64,000 nt of DNA from Cohnella sp. OV330 (GCF_900112065.1 NZ_FOKE01000015.1:1-64000); one strand, 5' to 3'; shown: positions 8,758 through 18,201, counted from the stretch's first letter. Notes: generated by a model from the sequence alone, not told the origin. Numbers and translations are program-made.

Positions 8758-11379
8758 ATGCTCGGATTATGGCATGCATTTATCGAGACGCCCCGGCTGA
8801 AGCTCAAGCTCCAGTTCAAGGTGGCGAAAAAGGCCGTATACGCGCTCGACATGGCGATGGAGCCGTTCCCGCTGCCGGTGCGGTTCGATCGCGTAGAGGC
8901 CGAAGGCGGCACGCTGCGCGCGACCGGCAGCGCATATTGGAAGCCGGACGAGGAAGCGAGCGTAGAGCTGCGATTCGCGGAGGACGCGTTCGAGGGCAGC
9001 CTGCGGCTGCCGTCCTTCGGCGCGTTCGCGCTGGCGGGCATCCGAGGGCGCGGTCCCTCGCTGTATGCATCGCTGGCGGACGAGATCGCGGCCTGCCGCA
9101 AGGCGGACGTTCCGGCGCGCGGCGACGCGGAGATCCGCGAAGCGGTCGAGACGCTGCTCGGCAAGTTGTCGCTTGCGGACAAGGTCAGCCAGATGTGCCA
9201 GTGCATGGCTTCGAACTTCTCCTTCGGCGGCGCGGTCGCGTCCGACCCGCCGGAGAAGCTCGTGGCCGAAGGCCGCGCCGGCTCCGTGCTCGGCGCCTTT
9301 GACTTGGGGCGCGTGTTCGAGCTTCAGCGGATTGCGGTCGAGCGGTCGCCGCACGGCATCCCGCTTCTTTTCAACAACGACATCATCCACGGTGCGCAGA
9401 CGATCTTTCCGGTGCCGCTCGCCTGGGCATGCAGCTGGGACATGGACGCGATCCGCGAAGCGTGCGCCGTCGCGGGGCGCGAGGCCGCGGCCTCGGGCAT
9501 CGTTTACAACCACGGTCCGATGGTCGATATCTCGCGCGATCCGCGCTGGGGCCGCGTCGTCGAAGGCGCCGGCGAGGATCCGTATCTCGGCGCGCTCATC
9601 GCGAAGGCGCAGGTCGAGGGTTTCCAGGGCGGCACGGGCGGGCAGGGTTCGCTGCGCGATCCGGATACGATCGTCGCCTGCCTGAAGCACTTCGTCGGCT
9701 ACGGCGCGGCCGAAGGCGGACGCGACTACAACACCGTGGACATGTCCGAGGCGACGCTGCGCAACGTTTATTTGCCGCCTTTTCAGGCGGGAATCGAGTC
9801 GGGTGCGGGGTCGGTCATGAACGCCTTCAATATCTACCAGGGCGTGCCGGTCGCGGCGAGCGTTCCGCTGCTGAAGGAGCTGCTGCGCGACGAGCTCGGC
9901 TTCGAGGGCGTCCTCATCTCCGACTACGGCGCGGTGGACGAGATCGTACAGCACGGCCATGCGCGGAATGCCAAGGAAGCTGCGAAAAAGGCGGTCGACG
10001 CGACGATGGACATCGAGATGGTGACGCGGGCCTACGACCACCTCCCGCAGCTGATCGCGGAGGGCAAGCTGTCCGAGGCCCAGCTCGACGACGCGGTGCG
10101 CCGCATCCTGACGCTCAAGTACAGGCTCGGCCTCATGGACGATCCTTACCGGTACATTCGGCCAGAGCGGGAGGCGGAGCTGCACTTCAGCGAGCCGCAT
10201 CTCGCGGCGAGCCGGGCGCTGGCGGCGAAGTCGATCGTGCTGCTGAAGAACGACGGCGCGCTGCCGCTCGGCGGCGCATCCGGCGCGAGCGGTCGGCTCG
10301 AGGGGGCTGGCGATGCGGCCTCCCTTCCTTCGGCCGCATCGCGGGATTGCGGCCCCGGCGGCCGCGGGAAGCTCGCGCTGATCGGACCGTTCGCCGACAG
10401 CAAGGACCTGCTCGGTCCATGGCAGTTCTCGCGTTACGTGCACGAGACGGTCACGCTGTACGAGGGGCTCGTCGCCGCGGGCTATAGCGAGGACCGGCTG
10501 CTGTACGCGCAAGGCAGCGGCGTCGGCGCGCCGATCGACGGCGGCATTGAAGCCGCCGTCGATCGGGCTGTGCAGGCCGACATCGTCCTGCTCGCGCTGG
10601 GCGAAGACAGCGGCATGTCGGGCGAGGCCGCCTCGCGCATGCGCATCGCGCTGCCCGACGCGCAGCTGCGGCTGGCCGAGGCCGTCGCGGCGACGGGCAA
10701 GCCCGTCGTCCTCGTTCTGACGAACGGACGGCCGCTGGATCTGACCTGGTTCGACGCGCATATGAACGCCATCGTCGAGACCTGGTTCCTCGGTTCGCAG
10801 GCGGGCCGTGCGATCGCGGACGTGCTGACGGGCGCCTGCAATCCATCGGGCCGGCTGACGATGAGCTTCCCGCTGCACGAAGGCCAGGTGCCGGTGTACT
10901 ACAACCATTTTCGCACGGGCCGGCCGTTAACGGAGGCCAACGCAGGCGAGAAGTTCATCTCCAAGTACCTCGACGGACCGAACGAACCGCTGTATCCGTT
11001 CGGCTACGGTTTGAGCTATGCCCGGTTCGAATACGGCGAGCTGTGCCTCGGCGCAGACACGTTGAAGCCGGGCGGCAAGCTCGAAGCGCGCGTGACGGTG
11101 ACGAACGCATTGGGTCCCGCTGGCGTCGAGACCGTGCAGCTTTACATCCAGGACGTGTGCGGCAGCATCGTGCGCCCTGTTAAGGAGCTGAAAGGCTTCG
11201 CGCAGGTCGCGCTTGCGCCTGGCGAGAGCCGAGAGATCGTCTTTGCGATCGGCGAGTCCGACCTCGTCTTCTGGTCGCCGGCAGCCGGCTACGCGGCCGA
11301 ACCGGGCGAATTCCGCGTCATGGTCGGCCCGAACAGCCGCGACGTCCGGACGGCCTCGTTCGAATTGGAGGAGCCGTGA
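8758..11379 (+). CDS. glycoside hydrolase family 3, beta-glucosidase/xylosidase-like
   Basis: 873 residues. The ATG at 8758 follows GAGGAGG; an in-frame ATG at 8710 has no such site. Residues 1-120 are an extension not recognised as part of GH3. The GH3 N domain starts near 124; the catalytic nucleophile is D389 in LISDYGAVDE, and KHF and the IVYNHGPMVDISRDPRWGR block are typical substrate-site elements. A GH3 C domain and a fibronectin-like domain (YPFGYGLSYARFEY) complete it. There is no signal peptide, so it should remove terminal beta-linked sugars from imported oligosaccharides in the cytoplasm. Substrate specificity cannot be read from sequence alone. A low-complexity Gly/Ala/Ser insert lies near residues 503-540. 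Confidence 0.93.
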   Translation: MLGLWHAFIETPRLKLKLQFKVAKKAVYALDMAMEPFPLPVRFDRVEAEGGTLRATGSAYWKPDEEASVELRFAEDAFEGSLRLPSFGAFALAGIRGRGPSLYASLADEIAACRKADVPARGDAEIREAVETLLGKLSLADKVSQMCQCMASNFSFGGAVASDPPEKLVAEGRAGSVLGAFDLGRVFELQRIAVERSPHGIPLLFNNDIIHGAQTIFPVPLAWACSWDMDAIREACAVAGREAAASGIVYNHGPMVDISRDPRWGRVVEGAGEDPYLGALIAKAQVEGFQGGTGGQGSLRDPDTIVACLKHFVGYGAAEGGRDYNTVDMSEATLRNVYLPPFQAGIESGAGSVMNAFNIYQGVPVAASVPLLKELLRDELGFEGVLISDYGAVDEIVQHGHARNAKEAAKKAVDATMDIEMVTRAYDHLPQLIAEGKLSEAQLDDAVRRILTLKYRLGLMDDPYRYIRPEREAELHFSEPHLAASRALAAKSIVLLKNDGALPLGGASGASGRLEGAGDAASLPSAASRDCGPGGRGKLALIGPFADSKDLLGPWQFSRYVHETVTLYEGLVAAGYSEDRLLYAQGSGVGAPIDGGIEAAVDRAVQADIVLLALGEDSGMSGEAASRMRIALPDAQLRLAEAVAATGKPVVLVLTNGRPLDLTWFDAHMNAIVETWFLGSQAGRAIADVLTGACNPSGRLTMSFPLHEGQVPVYYNHFRTGRPLTEANAGEKFISKYLDGPNEPLYPFGYGLSYARFEYGELCLGADTLKPGGKLEARVTVTNALGPAGVETVQLYIQDVCGSIVRPVKELKGFAQVALAPGESREIVFAIGESDLVFWSPAAGYAAEPGEFRVMVGPNSRDVRTASFELEEP

Positions 11380-11406
11380 TGGCAGAGATAGCCCTCCCTC
11401 TCGAAC

Positions 11407-11646
11407 GATTAACGGAACTGCTTTCCGCTATCGCCCGTAGAAGCGCGCCCTATCGAACGATTAACGGAACCTTTTTCCGCTATCGCCTGCAGAAGCGCTC
11501 CCTCTCGTAGGATTAACGGAACTTTCTTCCGCTATCGCCTGCAGAAGCGCCCCCTATCGTAGGATTAACGGAGCTACTTCCCGCTATCGCTCGCAGAAGC
11601 GCGCCCTATCGAACGATTAACGGAACCATCTCCCGCTATCGCCCAA
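11407..11646. repeat. five tandem copies of a 52-bp repeat
   Basis: This fills most of the 305-bp gap between the two GH3 genes. GATTAACGGA recurs at 11407, 11459, 11511, 11563 and 11615, exactly 52 bases apart. Each unit continues with a C/T-rich run, CCGCTATCG, GCAGAAGCGC (GTAGAAGCGC in the first unit) and a CCCTATCG-like element; the fifth unit is incomplete. Variation between units is concentrated in the pyrimidine run and just before the next GATTAA. It contains no coding potential. Function unknown. Confidence 0.95.
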
Positions 11647-11684
11647 CGCCTGACTAAATTAATTACTTAAGGAGGTATTCGGAC

Positions 11685-13967
11685 ATGGTAGAGACACGCG
11701 ACATCGAAACACTGATCGCGCAGATGACGCTGGAGGAAAAAGCGAGCCTCTGCTCCGGCGCGGATACGTGGCACACGCGAGGCATCGAGCGGCTCGGCAT
11801 TCCGTCCGTGATGCTGACGGACGGCCCGCACGGACTGCGCAAGCAGCAAGCGTCGGCGGATATTCTAGGCATGTTCAACAGCGTGCCCGCAACGTGCTTC
11901 CCCTCGGCCGCGGGCGTCGCCAGCTCATGGAATCGCGGGCTGATCCGGCGCATGGGCGAGGCGCTCGGGCGGGAGTGCCAGGCGGCAGAGGTGGCGGTCC
12001 TGCTCGGGCCGGGCGCCAACATCAAGCGTTCCCCGCTGTGCGGACGCAACTTCGAGTACTTTTCCGAGGATCCGTACCTGTCCTCCGAGATGGCGGCGCA
12101 CCATATCATGGGCGTGCAGAGCCAGGGCGTAGGGACCTCGCTCAAGCACTTCGCGGCCAACAACCAGGAGCACCGCCGGATGACGAGCGACTCGGTCGTC
12201 GACGAGCGCACGCTGCGCGAGATCTATCTGGCGAGCTTCGAAGGCGCGGTCAAGCAGGCGCAGCCGTGGACGGTGATGTGCGCGTACAACAAGGTCAACG
12301 GCGAGTATGCGTCGGAAAACGAACGGCTGCTGACCGGCATTTTGAAAGAGGAGTGGGGCCACGAGGGATTCGTCGTCTCGGATTGGGGCGCGGTCGACGA
12401 GCGGGCCCGGGGACTGGCCGCCGGACTCGAGCTGGAGATGCCGGGGAGCAACGGCGAGGGCGAACGGAAGATCGTGAACGCCGTAATGGACGGCACGCTG
12501 CCCGAGACGAAGCTCGACGCGGCCGTAGCGCGTCTGCTGCGGATCGTGTTCAAGGCGGTGGATGCACGCAAACCGGACGCGTCCTTCGATGTCGAAGCGC
12601 ATCACCGTCTGGCGCGCGAGGTCGCCCGCGAGAGCATGGTGCTGCTGAAGAACGAAGGCGATCTGTTGCCTCTTCGCAAAGGGGGCCGCATCGCGGTCAT
12701 CGGCGCGATGGCCCGCGAGCCCCGCTACCAAGGGGCGGGCAGCTCGCAGATTAACCCGACGCGGCTCGACGACATTTACGAGGAGCTGAAAAAGTCGGCG
12801 GGCGAAGGCGCGGCGCTCGTCTACGCGCAAGGCTACGCGCTGGACGCGGAGACGCCCGACGAGGCGCTGGCGGCGGAGGCCGCGCGCGCAGCCGCGGAAG
12901 CCGAAGTCGCGGTGCTGTTCGCCGGGCTGCCGAAGCGCTACGAGTCGGAGGGTTTCGACCGCGCGCATCTGCGGATGCCCGACAATCAGGTCGCGCTCAT
13001 CGAGGCGGTCGCCGCGGCGCAGCCGAATCTGGTCGTCGTGCTCAGCAACGGCGCGCCGATTGAGATGCCCTGGCTCGGTTCGGCCCGTGGCGTGCTGGAG
13101 GCCTATCTGGGCGGCCAAGCGCTTGGCGGCGCGATCGCGGATCTGCTGTTCGGCGACGTCAATCCGTCGGGCCGCCTCGCGGAGACCTTCCCGGCAAGGC
13201 TGGAGGACAATCCGTCTTATTTGTTTTTCCCGGGCGAAGGCGACCGCGTCGAATACCGCGAAGGCATCTTCGTCGGCTACCGCTACTACGACAAGAAGCG
13301 GATCGAGCCGCTATTCCCGTTCGGTCACGGCTTAAGCTATACGACCTTCTCTTATGCCAACCTGGCGTTCGATCGCCAGGAAATGCTTGATTCAGACACG
13401 CTCGCGGTGTCGGTCGAGGTGACGAATGACGGCGCGCGCACCGGCCAGGAGGTCGTCCAGCTGTACGTGCGCGACGCTCATAGCGCAGTCATCCGGCCCG
13501 ACAAGGAGTTGAAGGGCTTTGAATTGATCGCACTGGCGCCGGGAGAATCGAAGACTGTCGCCTTCAAGCTGGACAAACGCAGCTTCGCCTACTACGACGC
13601 GGAAGCGGAGGACTGGACGGTCGATTCCGGGAGATTCGAGATTTTGATCGGCCGCTCGTCGCGCGATATCGCGCTGTCCGGCGCCGTCGAGGTGCGGTCG
13701 ACGGCGAAGCGTCCTGCGGTCTATCACCGGAATTCGACCCTGTCCGAGCTGGAACGGACGGAGGCCGGCGCGGCTTTCGTCAAGCAGTTGACCGCGGCGC
13801 TGCCTTTCGCTTCGGCGCTCGAATCCGAGCATGCGGCCATGCTGAAGGCTTTCATGGCGCATATGCCGCTGCGCGGCTTGCTCTCGTTCAGCGGAGGCAG
13901 GTTCACCGAGGAAGCGCTCGAGGCGACGCTGCGCAAGCTAAACGAGATAGAGGAGGCGGCACGATGA
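11685..13967 (+). CDS. glycoside hydrolase family 3 beta-glucosidase
   Basis: 760 residues with AAGGAGG before the ATG and no signal peptide. The order is GH3 N domain (MLTDGPHGLRK, LLGPGANIKR, KHFAANNQEHRR), nucleophile D233 in FVVSDWGAVDE, GH3 C domain with the GGRIAVIGAMAREP and GAGSSQINP elements, and a fibronectin-like domain (FPFGHGLSYTTFSYANL). The last ~75 residues form an alpha-helical tail beyond the usual end. The type resembles intracellular beta-glucosidases. Its stop overlaps the next start as ATGA, so it is co-translated with the GH20-type gene. Whether it is transcribed through the preceding repeat array or from its own promoter is unclear. Confidence 0.94.
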   Translation: MVETRDIETLIAQMTLEEKASLCSGADTWHTRGIERLGIPSVMLTDGPHGLRKQQASADILGMFNSVPATCFPSAAGVASSWNRGLIRRMGEALGRECQAAEVAVLLGPGANIKRSPLCGRNFEYFSEDPYLSSEMAAHHIMGVQSQGVGTSLKHFAANNQEHRRMTSDSVVDERTLREIYLASFEGAVKQAQPWTVMCAYNKVNGEYASENERLLTGILKEEWGHEGFVVSDWGAVDERARGLAAGLELEMPGSNGEGERKIVNAVMDGTLPETKLDAAVARLLRIVFKAVDARKPDASFDVEAHHRLAREVARESMVLLKNEGDLLPLRKGGRIAVIGAMAREPRYQGAGSSQINPTRLDDIYEELKKSAGEGAALVYAQGYALDAETPDEALAAEAARAAAEAEVAVLFAGLPKRYESEGFDRAHLRMPDNQVALIEAVAAAQPNLVVVLSNGAPIEMPWLGSARGVLEAYLGGQALGGAIADLLFGDVNPSGRLAETFPARLEDNPSYLFFPGEGDRVEYREGIFVGYRYYDKKRIEPLFPFGHGLSYTTFSYANLAFDRQEMLDSDTLAVSVEVTNDGARTGQEVVQLYVRDAHSAVIRPDKELKGFELIALAPGESKTVAFKLDKRSFAYYDAEAEDWTVDSGRFEILIGRSSRDIALSGAVEVRSTAKRPAVYHRNSTLSELERTEAGAAFVKQLTAALPFASALESEHAAMLKAFMAHMPLRGLLSFSGGRFTEEALEATLRKLNEIEEAAR

Positions 13968-15943
13968 CGGCACCTGTGTATTTATTTCCGCAGCCACGAC
14001 AGTATGTAGCAAGCGGCGGCGCCTCGCCGGCCGCGAAGCGCATCGAAGCAATGGCGGCAGACGATGCCGCTGCCCGCATGGCGGAGGCGGCGGGCGCCGC
14101 CGAGCGCCTGAGCGCGGCAGTCGCTCCCGCGTCACGAGACGATGGCCAGGCCGACGGCCTGACAGACCCTGCAGACAGCCCGGCAGCTACGGCGCGGATC
14201 GTATTCGACCCGCAGCTGCATCCGCAAGGCTACGAGCTAAGCTGGGATGCGGCCGGCCTACGGCTCGCCGCCGCGACGGCGCAGGGGCTGCACTACGCGC
14301 TGCTGACCGCGGCCCAGATGATCGAGGGCCAGCGCGAGGCGGGGCAGTGGGCGCACTGCATCGTTCGGGACGAGCCCGACTTCCCCGTGCGCGGCGTCAT
14401 GCTGGATATCGGACGGGGCAAGATTCCGAAGATGGACACGCTGTACGGTCTGGTCGACCTGCTGTCCGCACTCAAGTTCAACCATCTGCAGCTTTATATG
14501 GAAGGATTCGCCTTCGACTACCGCAAGTATGCGGATCAATTCCCGGACACTACGCCGGTTACCGCCGCGGAATTCCAGGCGCTCGATGCTTACGCAGCAG
14601 CCCGGTTCATCGACCTCGTGCCGAACCAGAACTGTCTCGGTCATATGGGGCCCTGGCTCGCGAAGCCGGCATTCCGCGAGCTGGCCGAGCATCCGGACGG
14701 GATGCCGGCGCCGCCGCCGATCCCGTTCAAGATCCCGCCGCTCACCCTGAACCCGGTAGACCCGGGATCCGTCGCGCTGGCGAAGGATCTGTTCGACGAG
14801 CTGCTGCCGAACTTCTGGTCCGAATACGCCAATATCAATCTGGACGAGCCGTTCGGACTCGGCACCGGCGCGAGCAAGGCGAATGCCGACAAGATCGGCG
14901 TCGGACGGCTCTATCTCGACTATGCCTTGCGCATGATCGAGATCGTGCGGAGCCACGGCAAAAAAACGCTCATGTGGGGCGACGTGCTCGCGCATCATCC
15001 GGAAATTGCCGCGGAATTGCCGGGCGACGTAACCGTCCTGCACTGGAACTACGATGCGCCGGTGCCTTACGAGCCGCACTGCCGCAGGCTGCAGGAGAGC
15101 GGCGTGCCGTATTACGTCTGCCCGGGCACGAGCACTTGGTCGGCAATCACGGGACGCACGGACAATATGCTCGCGAATATCGCCGATGCTGCCAGCAACG
15201 GCAAAGCTTACGGCGCCGGGGGGCTTATCGTGTGCGATTGGGGCGACGGCGGACACTGGCAGTCGCTCGTGGCGAGCTATCCCGCCTATGCTTATGCGGC
15301 CGGCGCGGCCTGGCAGGCGGACGCCAACCTCGAAGCGATAGCGCCGCTGGAGCGGCACGTCTCCCGCCGAATGCTGCGGGAGCGAAGCGGCGGCGGCGCG
15401 CGCCTGTTGCTCGAGATGGGACGCTATTACCTGCTCGAACGGAGCTCGGCAGAAAATATGACGTACACCAGCTATTTGTTGGGACGCGGCTTGCTGACGC
15501 GGGTGGAGCTGGAAGGGCAGCTCGCCGTCAACGTCGAGATTCAGCGGCTGATGGGCGGCAGCGGCACGCCGTTCGAGCTCGACTACCGCTACCCGGAGGC
15601 GGAGGCTTGGCTGGCGGAGCGAGAGAAGGAGCTGGAAGCGCTGGCGCTTGAAGGAGCCGACGCGGACATCACGCGTGCCGAACTCGCCAACGCGCTGCGC
15701 CTGATCGGCCAGGGCGCGGGGCTGCACCGGTACGTTTTCGAGCAGCAGTTGCCCGATGTCGAATCGCGTCGCCACTGGCTGGTCCAGATGAAGAGCGAAC
15801 TGGAGGAGACTATCCGCGAGTTCGAGCGGCTGTGGCGCGCGCGCAACCGCGAGAGCAGCCTCGCCGACAGCTGCGGCGCGCTGCGCAAGCTGCTCTCGCA
15901 ATACGAAGACCGGCTGCGCGACGCCGGCGAATCGTCGCAATAA
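13964..15943 (+). CDS. family 20-type glycoside hydrolase (beta-N-acetylhexosaminidase-like)
   Basis: 659 residues. An N-terminal ~120-residue alpha/beta domain resembles the zincin-like domain that precedes GH20 barrels. The barrel starts at DFPVRGVMLDIGRGKIPK, contains HLQLYMEGFAF and carries the Asp-Glu pair D294-E295 in NINLDEPFGLG, the position of the GH20 catalytic pair. W/Y-rich segments (HWNYDAPVPYE, GLIVCDWGDGGHWQ) match later barrel strands. The C-terminal ~180 residues are helical. There is no signal peptide. It would remove terminal N-acetylhexosamine or a similar sugar from imported glycans alongside the two GH3 enzymes. The family call is firm, the exact substrate not. Confidence 0.82.
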   Translation: MTAPVYLFPQPRQYVASGGASPAAKRIEAMAADDAAARMAEAAGAAERLSAAVAPASRDDGQADGLTDPADSPAATARIVFDPQLHPQGYELSWDAAGLRLAAATAQGLHYALLTAAQMIEGQREAGQWAHCIVRDEPDFPVRGVMLDIGRGKIPKMDTLYGLVDLLSALKFNHLQLYMEGFAFDYRKYADQFPDTTPVTAAEFQALDAYAAARFIDLVPNQNCLGHMGPWLAKPAFRELAEHPDGMPAPPPIPFKIPPLTLNPVDPGSVALAKDLFDELLPNFWSEYANINLDEPFGLGTGASKANADKIGVGRLYLDYALRMIEIVRSHGKKTLMWGDVLAHHPEIAAELPGDVTVLHWNYDAPVPYEPHCRRLQESGVPYYVCPGTSTWSAITGRTDNMLANIADAASNGKAYGAGGLIVCDWGDGGHWQSLVASYPAYAYAAGAAWQADANLEAIAPLERHVSRRMLRERSGGGARLLLEMGRYYLLERSSAENMTYTSYLLGRGLLTRVELEGQLAVNVEIQRLMGGSGTPFELDYRYPEAEAWLAEREKELEALALEGADADITRAELANALRLIGQGAGLHRYVFEQQLPDVESRRHWLVQMKSELEETIREFERLWRARNRESSLADSCGALRKLLSQYEDRLRDAGESSQ

Positions 15944-15955
15944 GCGTAGATGCCA

Positions 15956-15991
15956 AAAAGCCCGTCAGCGACGCATCGCTGACGGGTTTTT
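15956..15991. terminator. bidirectional intrinsic terminator
   Basis: CCCGTCAGCG and CGCTGACGGG form a perfect 10-bp stem with loop ACGCAT, flanked by AAAAAG on the left and TTTTT on the right. It serves both the glycosidase operon and the converging stalk-domain gene. Confidence 0.9.
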
Positions 15992-16020
15992 GCGCGATTC
16001 TCAGGCTCTCGCGCATCCGT

Positions 16021-16689
16021 TTATTTGAAGTAAGACGTCGTCAGCGGAATGAACACCGAGCCGCCGTCGGACGCTTCGGCCCGCACGTAGAGCGCGTCGG
16101 AGCCCCCGATGTCGACTTCCACGGTGACGAGTCCGTCGCTCATGGCGATCGGCGTCGTCTTCAGCTCGATATCGGTGTCGCTGTCCTGAACCGCGAACTC
16201 CTTGATGTCTTTGCCGATCGCGGCGATCTGAATGTACAGCTTCTGGTACTTCTTTTTCGGATAGAGCATGAACGATGCGCCGCGCGTGCCGCTGCTGTTG
16301 TTCAGGTACACTTCCTTGTAGTCCTTGCCGTCATAGACGGTCTTGGACGGGTCCTTCGTATGGAAGTCGCCGTTAAAGCCGGTCGCGATCGAGATGCCGT
16401 CGACCGTTTCGCCGAGTTGGATGAGGCCTTTGTTGTCCACGTGCACGGCGACGCCGAGCGCGTCGGAGACGGACCGGATCGGCAGGTAGGTCGTATTGTT
16501 GTAAGTGATCGGCGCCAGCGTGCCGCCGTTGCCGTCGCGCAGCTGGAACGGCTTGCCGTTCACCTTGAAGCTCAGTCCGGAATTGAGATAGGCCTTGATC
16601 GGCGTCAGGTTCGAAGCGGCGTAGGCGCCCGCTCCCATGCTGGCGACCATGGACAGCCCGATGACGGCTGCACTCAGCTTTTTCTTCAA
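16021..16689 (-). CDS. exported stalk-domain (copper amine oxidase N-like) protein
   Basis: 222 residues from a TTG start with GGGAG about ten bases upstream. A signal peptide covers residues 1-25 (KKK, hydrophobic core, AYA cleavage). Residues 30-100 are a copper amine oxidase N-terminal-like stalk domain (YLNSGLSFKVNGKPF, TYLPIRSVSDALGVAV). Residues 100-222 are a beta-rich region with a LYIQIAAIGKD and ALYVRAEASDGG pattern that resembles NPCBM-like or related carbohydrate-associated modules. It is likely secreted or wall-associated; no catalytic residues are apparent. It converges on the glycosidase operon and may be unrelated to it. Confidence 0.75.
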   Translation of the reverse strand: MKKKLSAAVIGLSMVASMGAGAYAASNLTPIKAYLNSGLSFKVNGKPFQLRDGNGGTLAPITYNNTTYLPIRSVSDALGVAVHVDNKGLIQLGETVDGISIATGFNGDFHTKDPSKTVYDGKDYKEVYLNNSSGTRGASFMLYPKKKYQKLYIQIAAIGKDIKEFAVQDSDTDIELKTTPIAMSDGLVTVEVDIGGSDALYVRAEASDGGSVFIPLTTSYFK

Positions 16690-16878
16690 TCAGTTCACGC
16701 TCCCATGGCATTCATTTGCGAATACGCAATCTTAGTATAGAAATAATTGGAAAGGTCGCGCAAACCATTCCCGGATAATTGATGCCAAAGGCCTTGATCG
16801 CACTGCGATTCGCATATCCATCGTCCCGATTGGCATACTACTCGCGGCACGTATCCAATCGAAGGAGGGTTTTCCAAG

Positions 16879-17448
16879 TTGAATCTAGGTACCCATGAGG
16901 CGCTTGAGCTGAACGAACTGCTCATGAGCTGCACGAGCTCCATTCAATCGATGGCGCTGTTCCTGAACCAAGCCAAGGATCCCGAACTGAAGGAGATGAT
17001 CGGGAAGCATTACCCGGTCCACGTTCAGGATTATAATATGAAGATCGAATTCGTGAAAAAAATGACCGGCTCCACGGACAAACTGAACGTTCCCGGCCTG
17101 TCGATGACGGCGCTCCTGCCCGTGCCTGCGCCGCCGTATCCGTCCATAGAGCCGCAGGTGAAGCTGGCCGAGCTGGACGACCGGGCGATCGCCACCTCGT
17201 ACTTGCTGACCTTGAAGCGCGCGGGCCGCGAGTATGCGTGGGCCGCCTTCGAATGCGGGACGCCGCAGCTGCGCGCGTTTCTCGAAGACGCGTTCCGCAT
17301 GTGCTCGCATCAGGCGCACGAAGTATGGTCGTATATGGGCCGCAAAAGCTGGTACCCGATCGTGCCCGCGACGGGCAACCTGATGGAGACGGTCGGGCAG
17401 ATCTACCGGGAAGTGCCGCATCACCAGCCGATGACCGTGTATCAATAA
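16879..17448 (+). CDS. CotF-family spore coat protein
   Basis: 189 residues from a TTG start with AAGGAGG ten bases upstream. The sequence is mostly helical and fits the CotF-like coat family (PF07875): a helical N-terminal hairpin (HEALELNELLMSCTSSIQSM), a central ELDDRAIATSYLLTLKRAGREYAWAAFE-like segment and a C-terminal tyrosine/proline-rich end. Such proteins are made in the mother cell and assembled into the coat. GCATACTACTC lies about 40 bases upstream and loosely fits a sporulation sigma -10, but no clear -35 was found. It is monocistronic, with a terminator behind it. Confidence 0.75.
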   Translation: MNLGTHEALELNELLMSCTSSIQSMALFLNQAKDPELKEMIGKHYPVHVQDYNMKIEFVKKMTGSTDKLNVPGLSMTALLPVPAPPYPSIEPQVKLAELDDRAIATSYLLTLKRAGREYAWAAFECGTPQLRAFLEDAFRMCSHQAHEVWSYMGRKSWYPIVPATGNLMETVGQIYREVPHHQPMTVYQ

Positions 17449-17518
17449 ACAAGGCTTCCGGTCTCAGGAGGCCGCTGTGCCGGGCGAACGACCGCGCCGT
17501 CCATGCGATAAGACAACG

Positions 17519-17553
17519 AAAACACCGAGCGGACTCCGTCGTTCGGTGTTTTT
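17519..17553. terminator. bidirectional intrinsic terminator
   Basis: AAAACACCGAGCG pairs with CGTTCGGTGTTTTT across GACTCCGT. It lies between the CotF-like gene and the converging YitT-type gene and can serve both. Confidence 0.85.
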
Positions 17554-17565
17554 CTATGGCGATTT

Positions 17566-18201
17566 TTATCCTGCGGCAGCGGTGGAAGCGGAGGGGGAGG
17601 CGGTCTGGCGTCGCGAGGCGTCCAGGCGTCCCTTGTACAGCGATATCACCGTGCCGGTGATCGCGAGCGAGAGCGCGGAGACCAGCGCGCCGGCGAGGGA
17701 GATGGCCGACAGGCTCGTCAGAATCACGACCAGGTCGAACGCGAAGCCGGTTTTGCCGGGATCGCGCCCGTATTTAAGCTGCAGATAGCGCGCCAGCACC
17801 GTCGACCCGCCGAACGATGCGCCGTTTTTGAACAGGATGCAGATGCCGATGCCGACAAGCGCGCCGCCGGCGACGGCTTCGCCCATGACGGGCATGCCGT
17901 ATTCGGGCAGCAGCCCTTCGAGGGCGGTCAAGCCGGACAGCAGGGCGATGGCTCCGATCGTTCGGACCGTGAACGAGCGGCCCATTTTGACCCAGGCAAA
18001 CAGCAGGAAGGGCAGGTTGATCAGGATAAACAGGACCGGAAACTTCAGATGGAGCATGTAAGAGAGACTGAGCGCCAAACCGGCGCTGCCTCCGGTGACG
18101 ATCCGGGCTTCCTTCAGCAGCGATACGCCTATGGCCGTGACGATGCAGCCCAGTACGATGAGCAGCCATTCCCTGCGTCGCTGTTGCATGATATGATTCA
18201 T
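17566..18201 (-). CDS. YitT-type integral membrane protein without DUF2179
   Basis: 211 residues, starting at MNHIMQQ where GGAGG sits eight bases upstream; a longer in-frame form has no such site. Five to six hydrophobic segments are visible, with the motif VTGGSAGLALSLSYML near the N-terminus and GASFGGSTVLARYLQLKYG in the fourth loop, both characteristic of YitT proteins. YitT proteins usually run about 280 residues with a cytoplasmic DUF2179 domain; this one stops after the membrane part. Transported substrate unknown. It is divergent from an Lrp-type regulator 170 bases away that may control it. Confidence 0.8.
   Translation of the reverse strand: MNHIMQQRRREWLLIVLGCIVTAIGVSLLKEARIVTGGSAGLALSLSYMLHLKFPVLFILINLPFLLFAWVKMGRSFTVRTIGAIALLSGLTALEGLLPEYGMPVMGEAVAGGALVGIGICILFKNGASFGGSTVLARYLQLKYGRDPGKTGFAFDLVVILTSLSAISLAGALVSALSLAITGTVISLYKGRLDASRRQTASPSASTAAAG

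Noticed and set aside
8767..10908. 713-codon open frame on the minus strand
   Set aside because: Antisense shadow of the GH3 gene with no recognisable motif or ribosome binding site.
11407..11646. CRISPR array
   Set aside because: The 52-bp units are contiguous with no unique spacers, and no cas genes are in the window.
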